Virus record (IMG/VR): IMGVR_UViG_3300050342_000061
Location: 1-32,081 of that record
Source of the DNA: a virus
Reading direction: 5' to 3' (one strand)
DNA: 32,081 bases
The number at the start of each line of letters is the position of its first letter. The stretch's first letter is position 1. The translations under genes and the position numbers were made by a program. This document shows, piece after piece, positions 1-7,659 of this stretch. The notes beneath the pieces were generated by a model. That model saw only the letters and a list, made by a program, of their open reading frames with translations, did no database searches and had not been told where the DNA came from.

Positions 1-756
1 TTATTGAGATAACTTTTCCAATTTTTCTATTTCTGCTTTTAACTTTTCCCAGGGAATTTCTTTCTCTCCAGCAATTTTGCAAATTTCAAAGAATTCGCAC
101 TTTTCACATTGCCAATTTTCTGGCCAATCTACCAATCTAATCGGAACTAAATCTTTTTCGATTTTTTCTTTTAACTTTGAAAACCAATTCAGAATTTTTT
201 CAACCAAAACTTTATCGTAATCCAAAACGAATTCAGTAATTTCTTGAGTATCTTTATTCAAATAAAGCAAAATTCCTTTTTTGATTTTGAAATAATGCAA
301 ATAGAGCTGTAATTGATTGACATGATCTGGAAGCGGAAGTTTTTTCAAATTCATCTTTCCAGAAATGCTTTTTATTTCTAAGACATAGGGAATCCCAGGT
401 TCAACTTTTTCTTTAATCTCAATTCCCAAATCAGAAAATGTATGGTCTGTAAAAGAAACAATTGCGTCTGCCCTCCCTGCTACCAATTCCTGAGGGGGAA
501 TTTGAATTTCTGTTGCCCTGACTACTCCCAAAGAAAACAAATGTCTTAAAATCCTTTGCTGGATTATTTCTCCTTCCTCAAAGACCCTTAACCTTTCAGG
601 TTCAATTTCCTCTGCTGGAGCTTTTTTGAACCTAAAAAATATCATCCTTGGACATCTTCCAGCTTCGCTAATAAAAAATCTTATCCTCTCTTTTTCCTTT
701 TTCCTTTTTTCTCTCTCCCTTTCTAAATAGAATCTATCGATTAATTCCTTGAGCAT
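1..756 (-). CDS. Cas4/RecB-like PD-(D/E)XK exonuclease
   Basis: The predicted protein has 251 residues from the ATG chosen here; the frame stays open further upstream, but that stretch is a hairpin plus leader and looks non-coding. Visible motifs are an N-terminal Cys in GRCPR (C35), a Glu-rich helix EEGEIIQQR (60-68), GRAD with D97, VLEIKS with E127 and K129, QLQLY (148-152), and a C-terminal CxxC-x5-C cluster (C217, C220, C226). One Cys before and three after a PD-(D/E)XK core is the arrangement of Cas4/AddB-type iron-sulphur nucleases, which trim DNA ends 5' to 3'. No cas genes are nearby, so a phage recombination or replication role is more likely. It is last in the strand and served by the promoter at 974-1001. 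If the genome is circular its stop codon abuts the replication initiator. Confidence 0.8.
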   Translation of the reverse strand: MLKELIDRFYLEREREKRKKEKERIRFFISEAGRCPRMIFFRFKKAPAEEIEPERLRVFEEGEIIQQRILRHLFSLGVVRATEIQIPPQELVAGRADAIVSFTDHTFSDLGIEIKEKVEPGIPYVLEIKSISGKMNLKKLPLPDHVNQLQLYLHYFKIKKGILLYLNKDTQEITEFVLDYDKVLVEKILNWFSKLKEKIEKDLVPIRLVDWPENWQCEKCEFFEICKIAGEKEIPWEKLKAEIEKLEKLSQ

Positions 757-800
757 CTTATTAATCCATTTTAACCATTTTTTAGAAAAAATCAAAATCT

Positions 801-828
801 GCGGATCAAAAACCCGTATTTGATCCGC
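801..828. promoter_or_regulatory. Perfect 10-bp inverted repeat in the nuclease leader
   Basis: The arms GCGGATCAAA and TTTGATCCGC flank an 8-base spacer. The repeat lies between the promoter at 974-1001 and the nuclease start, so it is in the nuclease leader. It could be an operator for a dimeric repressor or an attenuator hairpin; T-rich sequence follows on the minus strand, but not immediately after the stem, so it is a weak candidate for an intrinsic terminator. Confidence 0.5.
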
Positions 829-943
829 TGAATTGAAAAGTAAATAAATTTGCACGCCAAATACAAGTTTTTGGTTTGCAAGCCTGAGCGATTACCTCTT
901 TTATGTATCTTGGTTCTTTTTTTGGTTTTTGTGTTTCATTCAT
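806..943 (-). CDS. Possible small protein, 45 aa
   Basis: A short frame starts at an ATG about 25 nt after the predicted start of the transcript from the promoter at 974-1001. The N-terminal half is Lys/Pro-rich (MNETQKPKKEPRYIKEV) and there are two cysteines in ACKPKTC. Its end runs into the inverted repeat at 801-828. No Shine-Dalgarno site is seen. It may be a leader peptide of the nuclease operon or simply untranslated leader. The family is not recognised. Confidence 0.25.
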   Translation of the reverse strand: MNETQKPKKEPRYIKEVIAQACKPKTCIWRANLFTFQFSGSNTGF

Positions 944-973
944 AGAATTTTTGAATCTTCCACACCTACTTCC

Positions 974-1001
974 ATTATAGGAAAGCAAGAGACCTTGTCA
1001 A
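974..1001 (-). promoter_or_regulatory. Sigma70-type promoter for the nuclease transcript
   Basis: On the minus strand TTGACA is followed after 16 bases by TATAAT, both perfect consensus. It lies just downstream of the integrase and fires toward the nuclease. The same -35/-10 pair, with AG after the -35 and GRAA after the -10, occurs before the integrase at 1997-2025, so the two are probably related. Confidence 0.8.
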
Positions 1002-1025
1002 GACCCCCAAAATCCCGAAAAAAAT

Positions 1026-1937
1026 TCAGAGTTTTCCACAGGTTTTCATTTTGTCCATAATTCTTAGGTAGCGATTTTTTGCTTTTCTTTCACTCCATTT
1101 AATATAGCATCTCAAAGTTGTTCTTTCACTTTTGTGCCCCAAAATTATTTGCACATCTTTAACATTAGCACCTTTCTCAAATAAATAAGTCCCTAAAGTC
1201 CTTCTAAAAGTGTGAAATTTAACTTTCTTTGCCAGATATCCCAATTTCTTTCTAAATCTCAAAATATAAGATTTTGCCGTTGTGTATTTTAAAGATTCAC
1301 CATAAGCATTCGTAAACATTGCTGGCGAATTATCATTTCTTTGCTTTAGATATTCTTCCAGCCAATAAATTGCTCTATCGCTAAAAAATACTTTTCTTTC
1401 ATCTCCCCCCTTACCTTTGATTATTAATTCTTTTTTGTTTTTGATTTCTTCTATCTGATCCCTTCTCAATGTTAGCGCTTCACTAATTCTCATTCCAGTT
1501 GCAAATAAAACTTCGCACAATGCTCTCATACAGAAAGCCATTTTTCTTGCTCCAGTGTTTAAATGATAAATCGGAAAACTTTCCATTAATGCTTCAAATT
1601 CATCTTTCTCTAATATTGGTTGCTCTCTTGATGGGACTTTTGGCACTGGAATATCTCGCCAATCAAATTGAAGTTGCATTCCTTTTTCCTTTGCAAATTT
1701 TAATAATTGTCTAAAAACGCAAACTGCTCTTTGTGGACCATAAAGCCCGTGCTGTCTTCCACTTTCAATAATGCTTGCAACATCTGCCAATGTAATCTTT
1801 TCAATATTCTTCTCAATTAATAAAGAATGCGAAATTGCGCCCAAAAGAAATCTTTTATGTTCTCTAATGGTTTTTTCTTTTAGACCTTTTTGCTCTAGCC
1901 ATTTCAGATAAGGGGGAATTAAATCCTTAATCTTCAT
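1026..1937 (-). CDS. int: Tyrosine site-specific recombinase (integrase)
   Basis: This 303-aa protein is typical of phage integrases, which insert the phage DNA into the host chromosome through a covalent phosphotyrosine intermediate. An N-terminal SAM-like DNA-binding region spans about residues 5-90. The catalytic set is visible: R150 in TGMRISE, K175 in KGKGGDERK, HTFRR (H242, R245), GH at 267-268, and nucleophile Y278 in TLRCYIK. It has its own consensus promoter and an AGGAGG site 16 nt upstream, interrupted by a tiny frame that overlaps the start (see 1937-1987). No recognisable repressor or excisionase adjoins it. The attachment site was not identified. Confidence 0.93.
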   Translation of the reverse strand: MKIKDLIPPYLKWLEQKGLKEKTIREHKRFLLGAISHSLLIEKNIEKITLADVASIIESGRQHGLYGPQRAVCVFRQLLKFAKEKGMQLQFDWRDIPVPKVPSREQPILEKDEFEALMESFPIYHLNTGARKMAFCMRALCEVLFATGMRISEALTLRRDQIEEIKNKKELIIKGKGGDERKVFFSDRAIYWLEEYLKQRNDNSPAMFTNAYGESLKYTTAKSYILRFRKKLGYLAKKVKFHTFRRTLGTYLFEKGANVKDVQIILGHKSERTTLRCYIKWSERKAKNRYLRIMDKMKTCGKL

Positions 1938-1987
1938 TATTCATTGATCATTACCTCCTGACCTTGTGGAAGTTTTAGAACTTCCAC
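1937..1987 (-). promoter_or_regulatory. Structured leader and mini-ORF before the integrase
   Basis: The predicted transcript from 1997-2025 begins almost directly with a perfect 9-bp hairpin, GTGGAAGTT/AACTTCCAC, with a 4-nt loop. AGGAGG (1954-1959) follows, then a four-codon frame MINE-stop (1951-1937) whose TAA shares its last base with the integrase ATG. The 16-nt gap between AGGAGG and the integrase start is too long for ordinary initiation, so coupling through the mini-ORF is plausible. Read on the plus strand, the same hairpin is followed by a T-run and could stop rightward transcription. Confidence 0.55.
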
Positions 1988-1996
1988 GCTTTTTTC

Positions 1997-2025
1997 ATTA
2001 TAGAAAATTCAAAAAATCTTGTCAA
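1997..2025 (-). promoter_or_regulatory. Sigma70-type promoter for the integrase
   Basis: Perfect TTGACA and TATAAT are separated by 17 bases on the minus strand. The -35 overlaps the end of the metallophosphoesterase gene. The start point would fall near 1990, at the foot of the leader hairpin. Confidence 0.85.
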
Positions 2026-2993
2026 GTGTTATACAAAAAGCAATTAAATTTTTCGTTTTCTTTCACAAGTAATCCCCAGCCATTTTGCCAATCTGGATTT
2101 GATAAATAAGCAGGTTCCAAAGAACAGAGACATCCTACTTCTGCCCCTATTTTTGTCTCTGTGAGATAAGTTTTATAACTTAATCCTAATCTATGTGTGT
2201 GTCCCGTAATGATATTTGCTGAAAATGCATCTCTTAACCAGCGCCCGCTGTATCCTGCATTTTGTAAATTTTTATCAAAGTGTCCAATGTAAAAATTATC
2301 TATTTGCACAAAATTGTGAGAGAATTTGTTTGCCTGCGGTCTTAAAGGAATATAATTTACTTTCAATTTCTTCAAATTTAACAATTCTGTTAACTTGAGA
2401 GAAACAAAATCATAAAAGATAAAAGCATAATCTATAAGATATTTTCTCCATCTAAATTCGTGATTCCCTTCTACATAAAAAATTGTTATTTTTGGGAATA
2501 AACTCCTAACCCTCTCAAAAAATTCTTTTCCCATTTCGATTTCTTCTTTCAAAGAATAAGGAACTTTCGGCACTCTTCGAAAATAAGAAATCTCGTGAAA
2601 ATCCAATAAATCGCCACAATGAACAAAATATTCTGGCCTTTCTTCTTTTAAAAATTCGAAAAACTCTTTTTCTGCTTTTGGATTGTTAAATGGATAGTGA
2701 TTGTCGCCTGCGACTACAATTTTGACCAATTTTCGTTTCCTAAGGGAAACAAAACGATTAATTAATTCAATTTGATTTGCCTCTTGTATTTTTCTTTGTA
2801 ATTTGCTATCATTAAATTTTGGTTTTCTCTCTTTTTTAACTCCAAAAGCCGATGCTTGATCGATAATTGCTTTATAAGTTCTGCCGTGTTCTTTTCCCCA
2901 TTCTACTACTTCTTCTTTTGTTAAATAGGGATATTTATTTTTCAACCAATTGATTTCTTCTTTTGTCCAGGGATGTGAATATTGATTTGGCAT
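2022..2993 (-). CDS. Calcineurin-like metallophosphoesterase with N-terminal helical domain
   Basis: In this 323-aa protein residues 8-55 (PWTKEEINWLKNKYP onward) look like a SANT/HTH-type helical domain. The rest carries the dimetal phosphoesterase signature in order: GDNHY (D97, H99), GDLLD (D128), GNHE (N177, H178), HFD (H238) and GHTH (H265, H267). The family hydrolyses phosphomono- or diesters, including nucleotides and DNA ends; the substrate here cannot be told. It follows a small membrane protein by 3 nt and an ATP-grasp ligase, the tail end of the late operon. DNA repair, nucleotide turnover or host-surface modification are all possible. Confidence 0.85.
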   Translation of the reverse strand: MPNQYSHPWTKEEINWLKNKYPYLTKEEVVEWGKEHGRTYKAIIDQASAFGVKKERKPKFNDSKLQRKIQEANQIELINRFVSLRKRKLVKIVVAGDNHYPFNNPKAEKEFFEFLKEERPEYFVHCGDLLDFHEISYFRRVPKVPYSLKEEIEMGKEFFERVRSLFPKITIFYVEGNHEFRWRKYLIDYAFIFYDFVSLKLTELLNLKKLKVNYIPLRPQANKFSHNFVQIDNFYIGHFDKNLQNAGYSGRWLRDAFSANIITGHTHRLGLSYKTYLTETKIGAEVGCLCSLEPAYLSNPDWQNGWGLLVKENEKFNCFLYNT

Positions 2994-2996
2994 TTT

Positions 2997-3215
2997 TTAT
3001 TGAGATTTTTTCCCATTATGAAATCTTAAGAATTCGAGAAGTTCTTTTACTACTTCGGCCAATTTCTCATCGATTTCTGTGTGTTTTTCAATAGTTCTTC
3101 TTAAGTGTTCCATATCGTTGCTTAAAAAATCCAAAAATGTTCTTACGATAAAATACACTATCGCCACCGAGAATATCGCCACTCCAAATTGTGCAAATTC
3201 TATTAATTCTGGCAT
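2997..3215 (-). CDS. Small single-span membrane protein with coiled coil (holin-like)
   Basis: This 72-aa protein has one hydrophobic segment (about residues 8-30, FGVAIFSVAIVYFIVRTFL) followed by a charged helix (EHLRRTIEKHTEIDEKLAEV). The layout recalls small phage holin or haemolysin-XhlA-like proteins, which have a membrane anchor next to an amphipathic helix, but no specific family can be assigned. It lies 4 nt after the ATP-grasp gene and 3 nt before the phosphoesterase, so it is translated from the same message. A second holin candidate lies at 30848-31042. Confidence 0.6.
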   Translation of the reverse strand: MPELIEFAQFGVAIFSVAIVYFIVRTFLDFLSNDMEHLRRTIEKHTEIDEKLAEVVKELLEFLRFHNGKKSQ

Positions 3216-3219
3216 AATT

Positions 3220-4527
3220 TTATACTTTTATTTTCTGTTCTTTAATGACCCGTTGAATATGCGAAAACGCCTCGTTTAAATCTGCCTCTGGCATTGTTTC
3301 TATTCCTTCTCCACCAATATCTACTTTCTTTTGCAAATAAGAAATTCCTTTTTTGATTTTCTTTAAATCATTGCCAACTCCTACAATGACGAATGTATAT
3401 TCTGTTACATTCGGCACGTGATAATATCCTTTTTGATACTTCAAAGACCTTGCACCCGCAGTAGGATAAATTGCAAAATAACAATCTCCAATCTTTATTC
3501 CGTTTTGTGCTTTCTCTGGAAAAATTAAATGCACCCATTCTTCATTCGCTACTGGATTTCCTACTGGTAATACCACAAAGAATTTTCCTCTTATTTTTGC
3601 CTCCACTGGAATTCCTCTTGCTACTTTGTAAATTATTTCTGCGAAATTCTCGTATAAAAGTGGAAATCCTAAACCCAAAGGATGAGGTGCCCTGGCACAA
3701 ATATCTATTAAATATGGCTTTCCATCTCTAACTTTCATTTCAGTAGAAATAAATCCTCGCCAATCTAATTTTTGTAAAAGCGGTTTTAACCCATCTCTTA
3801 CTTGTGCTATTACTTTTGGAACTTCTAAAGAACAAACTCCACAATAAGGTCCTTTCTTGATTTCCCAGCCCCATAAATAAGGCTTTACATATTCTGTTTT
3901 GTTAAAGATCATATCAAAACCTGGTTCGTCTCCTTCTATTTTTTCTTCAACAATGAAATTGTAATCATAAGCGAATGGTCCAAAACTCTTTTCTAATTTT
4001 TTAAGTTTCATATCGACACTATTTGCATCTTGTGCGTGCCAAGTTTCTGCATCCCCTCTGAAAATATCTAATTTTATGATTTTATCTGGATTTTTCTCTA
4101 AATACTTTTTCAAATTTTCAATTCCTTCAACTAATGCATATTTCATCACTGGCAATTCCAATTCTTTTAATTTTTTCTTTACCCATTCCCTGTGAAACTC
4201 CATTATGTCTCCCAAACCTGCAGCAAATACTGAATATCCCATTTGTTTTAAAAAGTGCGCCAAATCTCCAGCTCCAACATCTGGAAACATTATTGTCACA
4301 TCTTCCTTTTTAAACTTGAGGAGCTTTTGAAAAAAGTAAAGAGGCTTTTTCACATTTCCCATATTCAAACCAATGGCGTATCTCTTAAATGTCACGCTTT
4401 CATAAAATGGCGTGAAATAATAAACCTCGTGTCCCTCATTTGATAGAGAAATCGCAAATTGTGAAAATAATCCTCCTACATCGTAAATGAAGAAAGTATG
4501 TTTTTTATTTAATCCTCCATAAGCCAT
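3220..4527 (-). CDS. ATP-grasp ligase, PurD/carbamoyl-phosphate-synthase-like fold
   Basis: This 435-aa protein begins with a pre-ATP-grasp Rossmann-like part (FFIYDVGGLFSQFAISLSNEG) and continues with FPDVGAGDLAHFL, a lysine-bearing ATP-binding strand DKIIKLDIFRGDAET (about 148-162), and the metal-binding strand YLIDICARAPHPLG (about 272-285). ATP-grasp enzymes join a carboxylate to an amine or thiol through an acyl-phosphate. Purine synthesis is unlikely because no other pur gene is present. Sitting at the end of the virion-protein block, it more probably modifies a peptide, virion protein or host-wall component, as proposed for other phage amidoligases. GGGTCT lies 11 nt before the ATG. 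Confidence 0.75.
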   Translation of the reverse strand: MAYGGLNKKHTFFIYDVGGLFSQFAISLSNEGHEVYYFTPFYESVTFKRYAIGLNMGNVKKPLYFFQKLLKFKKEDVTIMFPDVGAGDLAHFLKQMGYSVFAAGLGDIMEFHREWVKKKLKELELPVMKYALVEGIENLKKYLEKNPDKIIKLDIFRGDAETWHAQDANSVDMKLKKLEKSFGPFAYDYNFIVEEKIEGDEPGFDMIFNKTEYVKPYLWGWEIKKGPYCGVCSLEVPKVIAQVRDGLKPLLQKLDWRGFISTEMKVRDGKPYLIDICARAPHPLGLGFPLLYENFAEIIYKVARGIPVEAKIRGKFFVVLPVGNPVANEEWVHLIFPEKAQNGIKIGDCYFAIYPTAGARSLKYQKGYYHVPNVTEYTFVIVGVGNDLKKIKKGISYLQKKVDIGGEGIETMPEADLNEAFSHIQRVIKEQKIKV

Positions 4528-4528
4528 T

Positions 4529-6649
4529 TTATTCTGTTAGACCCCCTTCTTGTCCTAATAATTCAATTACTTGTTTTCTTACTTCTGGTGTTAGAATTCC
4601 TTGCTTTATATATCTTTGATAAAGCTCTATTCTTTCCTCTGGTGTTTTTAGTTTTTTTAGTTGTTTTACAATTTCCATTGCTCTTTCCCCGCTTTTTACT
4701 CTTTTTAGTTTTAAAGATTTTTCCTTTGGCCCAATCCCCAATTGTTCTTCTTTTATTACTTGCATTAATTTTTTGAATAAATCTGGATTTTTTCTTTTTA
4801 TTTCTTGAACAATACTTAATCTCAATTCTGGTGGCATTTGTTTCAATTGTTGCCAAAAGGCTTGAACATTATATTCTTTAGAAGGTTCAAGTGGTTTTCT
4901 CCCAAAAAGTTTTTCTGAAATATATTCTCCTATATCTAATCTTGGTCTCACTTCTATTGTTGGTTTTCCTAATGGACTTACGCCCTCAACTAATTCTTGA
5001 GTTCCATAAGTTTGAAGTCCTACTCCAAAAAGCACTGGAATAATTCCAATTGTTCCTTTTAATAATCCTTTTTCTCTTACTAAATCAAAGTAATCTTGGG
5101 TTATCATTGGAATAAATATGTTGTTAATAAATTCTGCGGGTATATTTACTTGCCCTCCAACTGCAGTTTCTTTGGTAAGGATATCAATTAACAAAGAAGC
5201 AAGAGGAGCAGTTTTTTGTCTAAAGAATCTGGCAATAACATCCCAAGGTGTTACTTTACCATAACCTTTTCCAGATCTAATTTCCCTTCCTGTAGTAGAG
5301 CTGATTATTACAGGAATATCTACGCCAGGAATAAGATTTATTAACGAAAGCGTCAATTGTGTTAAAAATCGGAAATATTGCTGAAAACCTCCCCAAATAT
5401 CCCATCTTGAATTACCAAATTTAATTTTTCCAAAATCTGCATTTCGAGGATCCAGCACAACTTCTGCTCCTGCTAAACGAGCCAATCCCAATATAGTTAG
5501 ACCAATAAATAAAGCTCTCAATCCACTTTCTAAAGCGTATTTTCTAACAGGCGGAGGAAGAGAAGCATAAAAGAAAGGATTCATCAAATTCAATCTCGAT
5601 GCAATTAATCTTGGAGAAAAGAAGGTTGCATTTAAAAGGGGGGCAAATCTATTTAACGCTTTAGGTAATGTTCCTCTACCTGTTGCGTTGTTAATAAATC
5701 GAGCAATTTCTGGCGCTAATTCTGTAACATCATAACCCAACGCTGCAAAATCCTTAACCATACTATCAAATACATCCGCTCTTAATTTATTTAAAAATCC
5801 AACATAGGCTCTATTTGAACCTCTTAGTACCTTTCCGAAAAATGGAATTTTCTCTGCCATTTGTCCTCCCATATAAGCCTCTTCTTTTGATAAAATTGGA
5901 GCGTCTATATCTGTTAATTGTAAACCTGCTTCTTGCATTAATTTATAGGTTGGCCTTCTCATTATTTCTTCCATTAGTCCTTGATATGCTTTTTCGCTAA
6001 AAAACATTTTAATTTCTGGCCAAATCGCTTTCCAAAATTCTTTTCTTCCAATCAAAAACCATCCCTGCCTGAAAGGAGCAGAAAAATCAGCACTCGCTCG
6101 TATAGCTCTTGGAATATTAATTATCTCACCAATTAATGAGGAAGTTTGTTTATTTTCATTCAATAATCTTACAAATTCTTCTGGATAAACCAATTTCAAA
6201 GTTTCTAATTCGCTTTTCGCTACATTACTTCCCGTTAACAATTTTCTCAAGGCAGTTTTGGCAACAATTTTTTGATATGGCAGCAAAAAGTCTGCATCCT
6301 CAATTCCTTTGAATAATTGATCGATATCTTCTTGAGAAAAGAAATTTCTAATCATTTCTGGAGTTACTTTTGGTAATTCTCCCTTCAAAGCAGCCAATTG
6401 CATATAATATCCTACCTCCCCTGGAATTTCTCCAGATTTTATTTTTTCTCCAATGCGTGCTATAATAGCAGCCCTTCTTCCCCTTTCTTCTTTGTAAAGT
6501 TTTTCCGTTTCTTTTATTGCATTTTCAGCATTTTTATAGAATTGAATCAATTTTGCTACAGGATCTGGTTTTGGCTGGGGAACTTCTGCTGACGAAACTT
6601 GTGGCGGTTTTGGAGGAACTTCTGCTGGAGGAGTAATCTTAGTAAGGTT
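4529..6649 (-). CDS. Large internal virion/polyvalent protein, C-terminal part
   Basis: About 700 codons are open in this frame. There is no good start: the first initiator-like codon is a TTG near 6550, and upstream the frame continues through a proline-rich linker (PPAEVPPKPPQVSSAEVPQP) before a stop. The body is helical and includes INNATGRGTLPKALNRFAPL and FFSPRLIASRLNL, a pattern I associate with large polyvalent phage proteins that are packaged and ejected with the DNA. Hydrophobic stretches such as RALFIGLTILGLARLAGAEV could insert in a membrane. It very likely continues the J-domain gene upstream, separated by three +1 frame breaks. The intact product would have about 1040 residues. 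Confidence 0.7.
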   Translation of the reverse strand, partial: NLTKITPPAEVPPKPPQVSSAEVPQPKPDPVAKLIQFYKNAENAIKETEKLYKEERGRRAAIIARIGEKIKSGEIPGEVGYYMQLAALKGELPKVTPEMIRNFFSQEDIDQLFKGIEDADFLLPYQKIVAKTALRKLLTGSNVAKSELETLKLVYPEEFVRLLNENKQTSSLIGEIINIPRAIRASADFSAPFRQGWFLIGRKEFWKAIWPEIKMFFSEKAYQGLMEEIMRRPTYKLMQEAGLQLTDIDAPILSKEEAYMGGQMAEKIPFFGKVLRGSNRAYVGFLNKLRADVFDSMVKDFAALGYDVTELAPEIARFINNATGRGTLPKALNRFAPLLNATFFSPRLIASRLNLMNPFFYASLPPPVRKYALESGLRALFIGLTILGLARLAGAEVVLDPRNADFGKIKFGNSRWDIWGGFQQYFRFLTQLTLSLINLIPGVDIPVIISSTTGREIRSGKGYGKVTPWDVIARFFRQKTAPLASLLIDILTKETAVGGQVNIPAEFINNIFIPMITQDYFDLVREKGLLKGTIGIIPVLFGVGLQTYGTQELVEGVSPLGKPTIEVRPRLDIGEYISEKLFGRKPLEPSKEYNVQAFWQQLKQMPPELRLSIVQEIKRKNPDLFKKLMQVIKEEQLGIGPKEKSLKLKRVKSGERAMEIVKQLKKLKTPEERIELYQRYIKQGILTPEVRKQVIELLGQEGGLTE

Positions 6650-6820
6650 TCATTTTTCTTTCTTCAATCGACAATCCCATAGGAATTCTCATTGTTGGCT
6701 GGAAAGTTTCTACTGGCACATAACCTGCTCTTTCTAGGTAGCATTGGGACAATTGGATATTTCTCTGCTAATGGTAGAGTAATTTCTCCAAGGTTTCCAG
6801 GATGATAAAGTTCAAACTGG
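6645..6820 (-). other. Three +1 frame breaks joining two halves of the large virion protein
   Basis: No single frame is open here, but protein-like sequence runs through all three. The first part ends GYVPV-stop at 6812. The +1 frame continues FELYHPGNLGEITLPLAEKY, a second +1 step near 6746 gives LERAGYVPVETFQPTMRIP, and a third near 6648 leads to LTKITPPAEVP and the C-terminal part. GYVPV occurs twice, so the segment may also hold a small duplication. Each join requires dropping one base. Confidence 0.65.
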
Positions 6821-7654
6821 CACATAACCTTTTTCTACTGGAGATAATAATCTTTGAGCTACTACACTACCAGTTCTCGCTTGAATAATATCTTTCCAGG
6901 TTGGAATTCCTCCTTCTTTTAAGATTTTATAAGCATCATTAATTGCTGCCATTATTCTTTCATCTCCTCCTAATTTATCTGGATGAAATTGTTTTGCTAA
7001 TTCTTTTCGAATTGTATTTGCTTCTTCTACAGATTCTGGATATCCTAAAAATTGCCAAGCGGCTACTTTTTCTGCTGCAGTTGCTCCTCTTTTTGCTAAA
7101 GCCTTTGCTCCGCTTTCTATTAAAGAACCTACAAAAACGGTATCTAAAATTGCTTCGCCGCCAGTTCCTAAAATAGTGGCAGCTGCTGCTTGATGTGGAG
7201 TTAATCCCATTTTTTCATAGTCATCTAATTTTCTTTTCACATCTTGATAATAAGAAGTAATTTCTCCTAAAACTGGGAGGCGCCAAGTTTTTTCTGGAAC
7301 CTTTTCTCCTTTGCTTTTAGTTACTTCTGGAAGTTCAATTAATGATTTAGTAACTTTAATTGGCGCTGTGACAAACCCTTTCCCAATGTCAATTGCTGTG
7401 CTTATTAATTCTTTTCCAAATTCGGCAGGAAAATAATAAGCCGTGGTCAAGGGCATTACTAAAGAAGGGTATTGTTTTTCTACTTTTGTATAGAATTCAG
7501 CTCCTCTTTGCCTTAAAATATCCATTAACGGGGATTTTTCTATTGTCTCTCTTGGAGAAGTTAAAAATTCCTCAACCTTTTCTGTTGGTTTTTTAATAAC
7601 TTTTTCGTAGAACTCTTTGGCTCTCTTTTTTAAATCTTCGATTGTGATTGCCAT
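6812..7654 (-). CDS. Virion protein with internal J-domain, N-terminal part
   Basis: There are 280 codons to the in-frame stop. Residues 1-60 are charged helix and 65-110 mildly hydrophobic. Residues about 198-247 are a J-domain: AAWQFLG, KELAKQFHPDKLGGDERI with the HPD triad at 224-226, and INDAYKILKEG. J-domains stimulate the ATPase of DnaK/Hsp70 chaperones. Here it sits inside an apparent ejection protein rather than a DnaJ chaperone, because the Gly/Phe and zinc regions are absent. It may recruit host DnaK after ejection or during assembly. The frame breaks immediately after the domain (see 6645-6820). The ATG has an A-rich leader and no clear Shine-Dalgarno site. Confidence 0.75.
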   Translation of the reverse strand: MAITIEDLKKRAKEFYEKVIKKPTEKVEEFLTSPRETIEKSPLMDILRQRGAEFYTKVEKQYPSLVMPLTTAYYFPAEFGKELISTAIDIGKGFVTAPIKVTKSLIELPEVTKSKGEKVPEKTWRLPVLGEITSYYQDVKRKLDDYEKMGLTPHQAAAATILGTGGEAILDTVFVGSLIESGAKALAKRGATAAEKVAAWQFLGYPESVEEANTIRKELAKQFHPDKLGGDERIMAAINDAYKILKEGGIPTWKDIIQARTGSVVAQRLLSPVEKGYVPV

Positions 7655-7659
7655 TTTTT

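Noticed and set aside
757-855. Upstream extension of the Cas4-like nuclease by 33 codons
   Set aside because: The extension is read through the inverted repeat at 801-828 and has no family-like sequence; the ATG at 756 begins directly before the conserved region.
966-2025. Direct repeats around the integrase as att sites
   Set aside because: The similarity between 971-1002 and 1994-2026 is explained by two sigma70 promoters with identical -35/-10 boxes.
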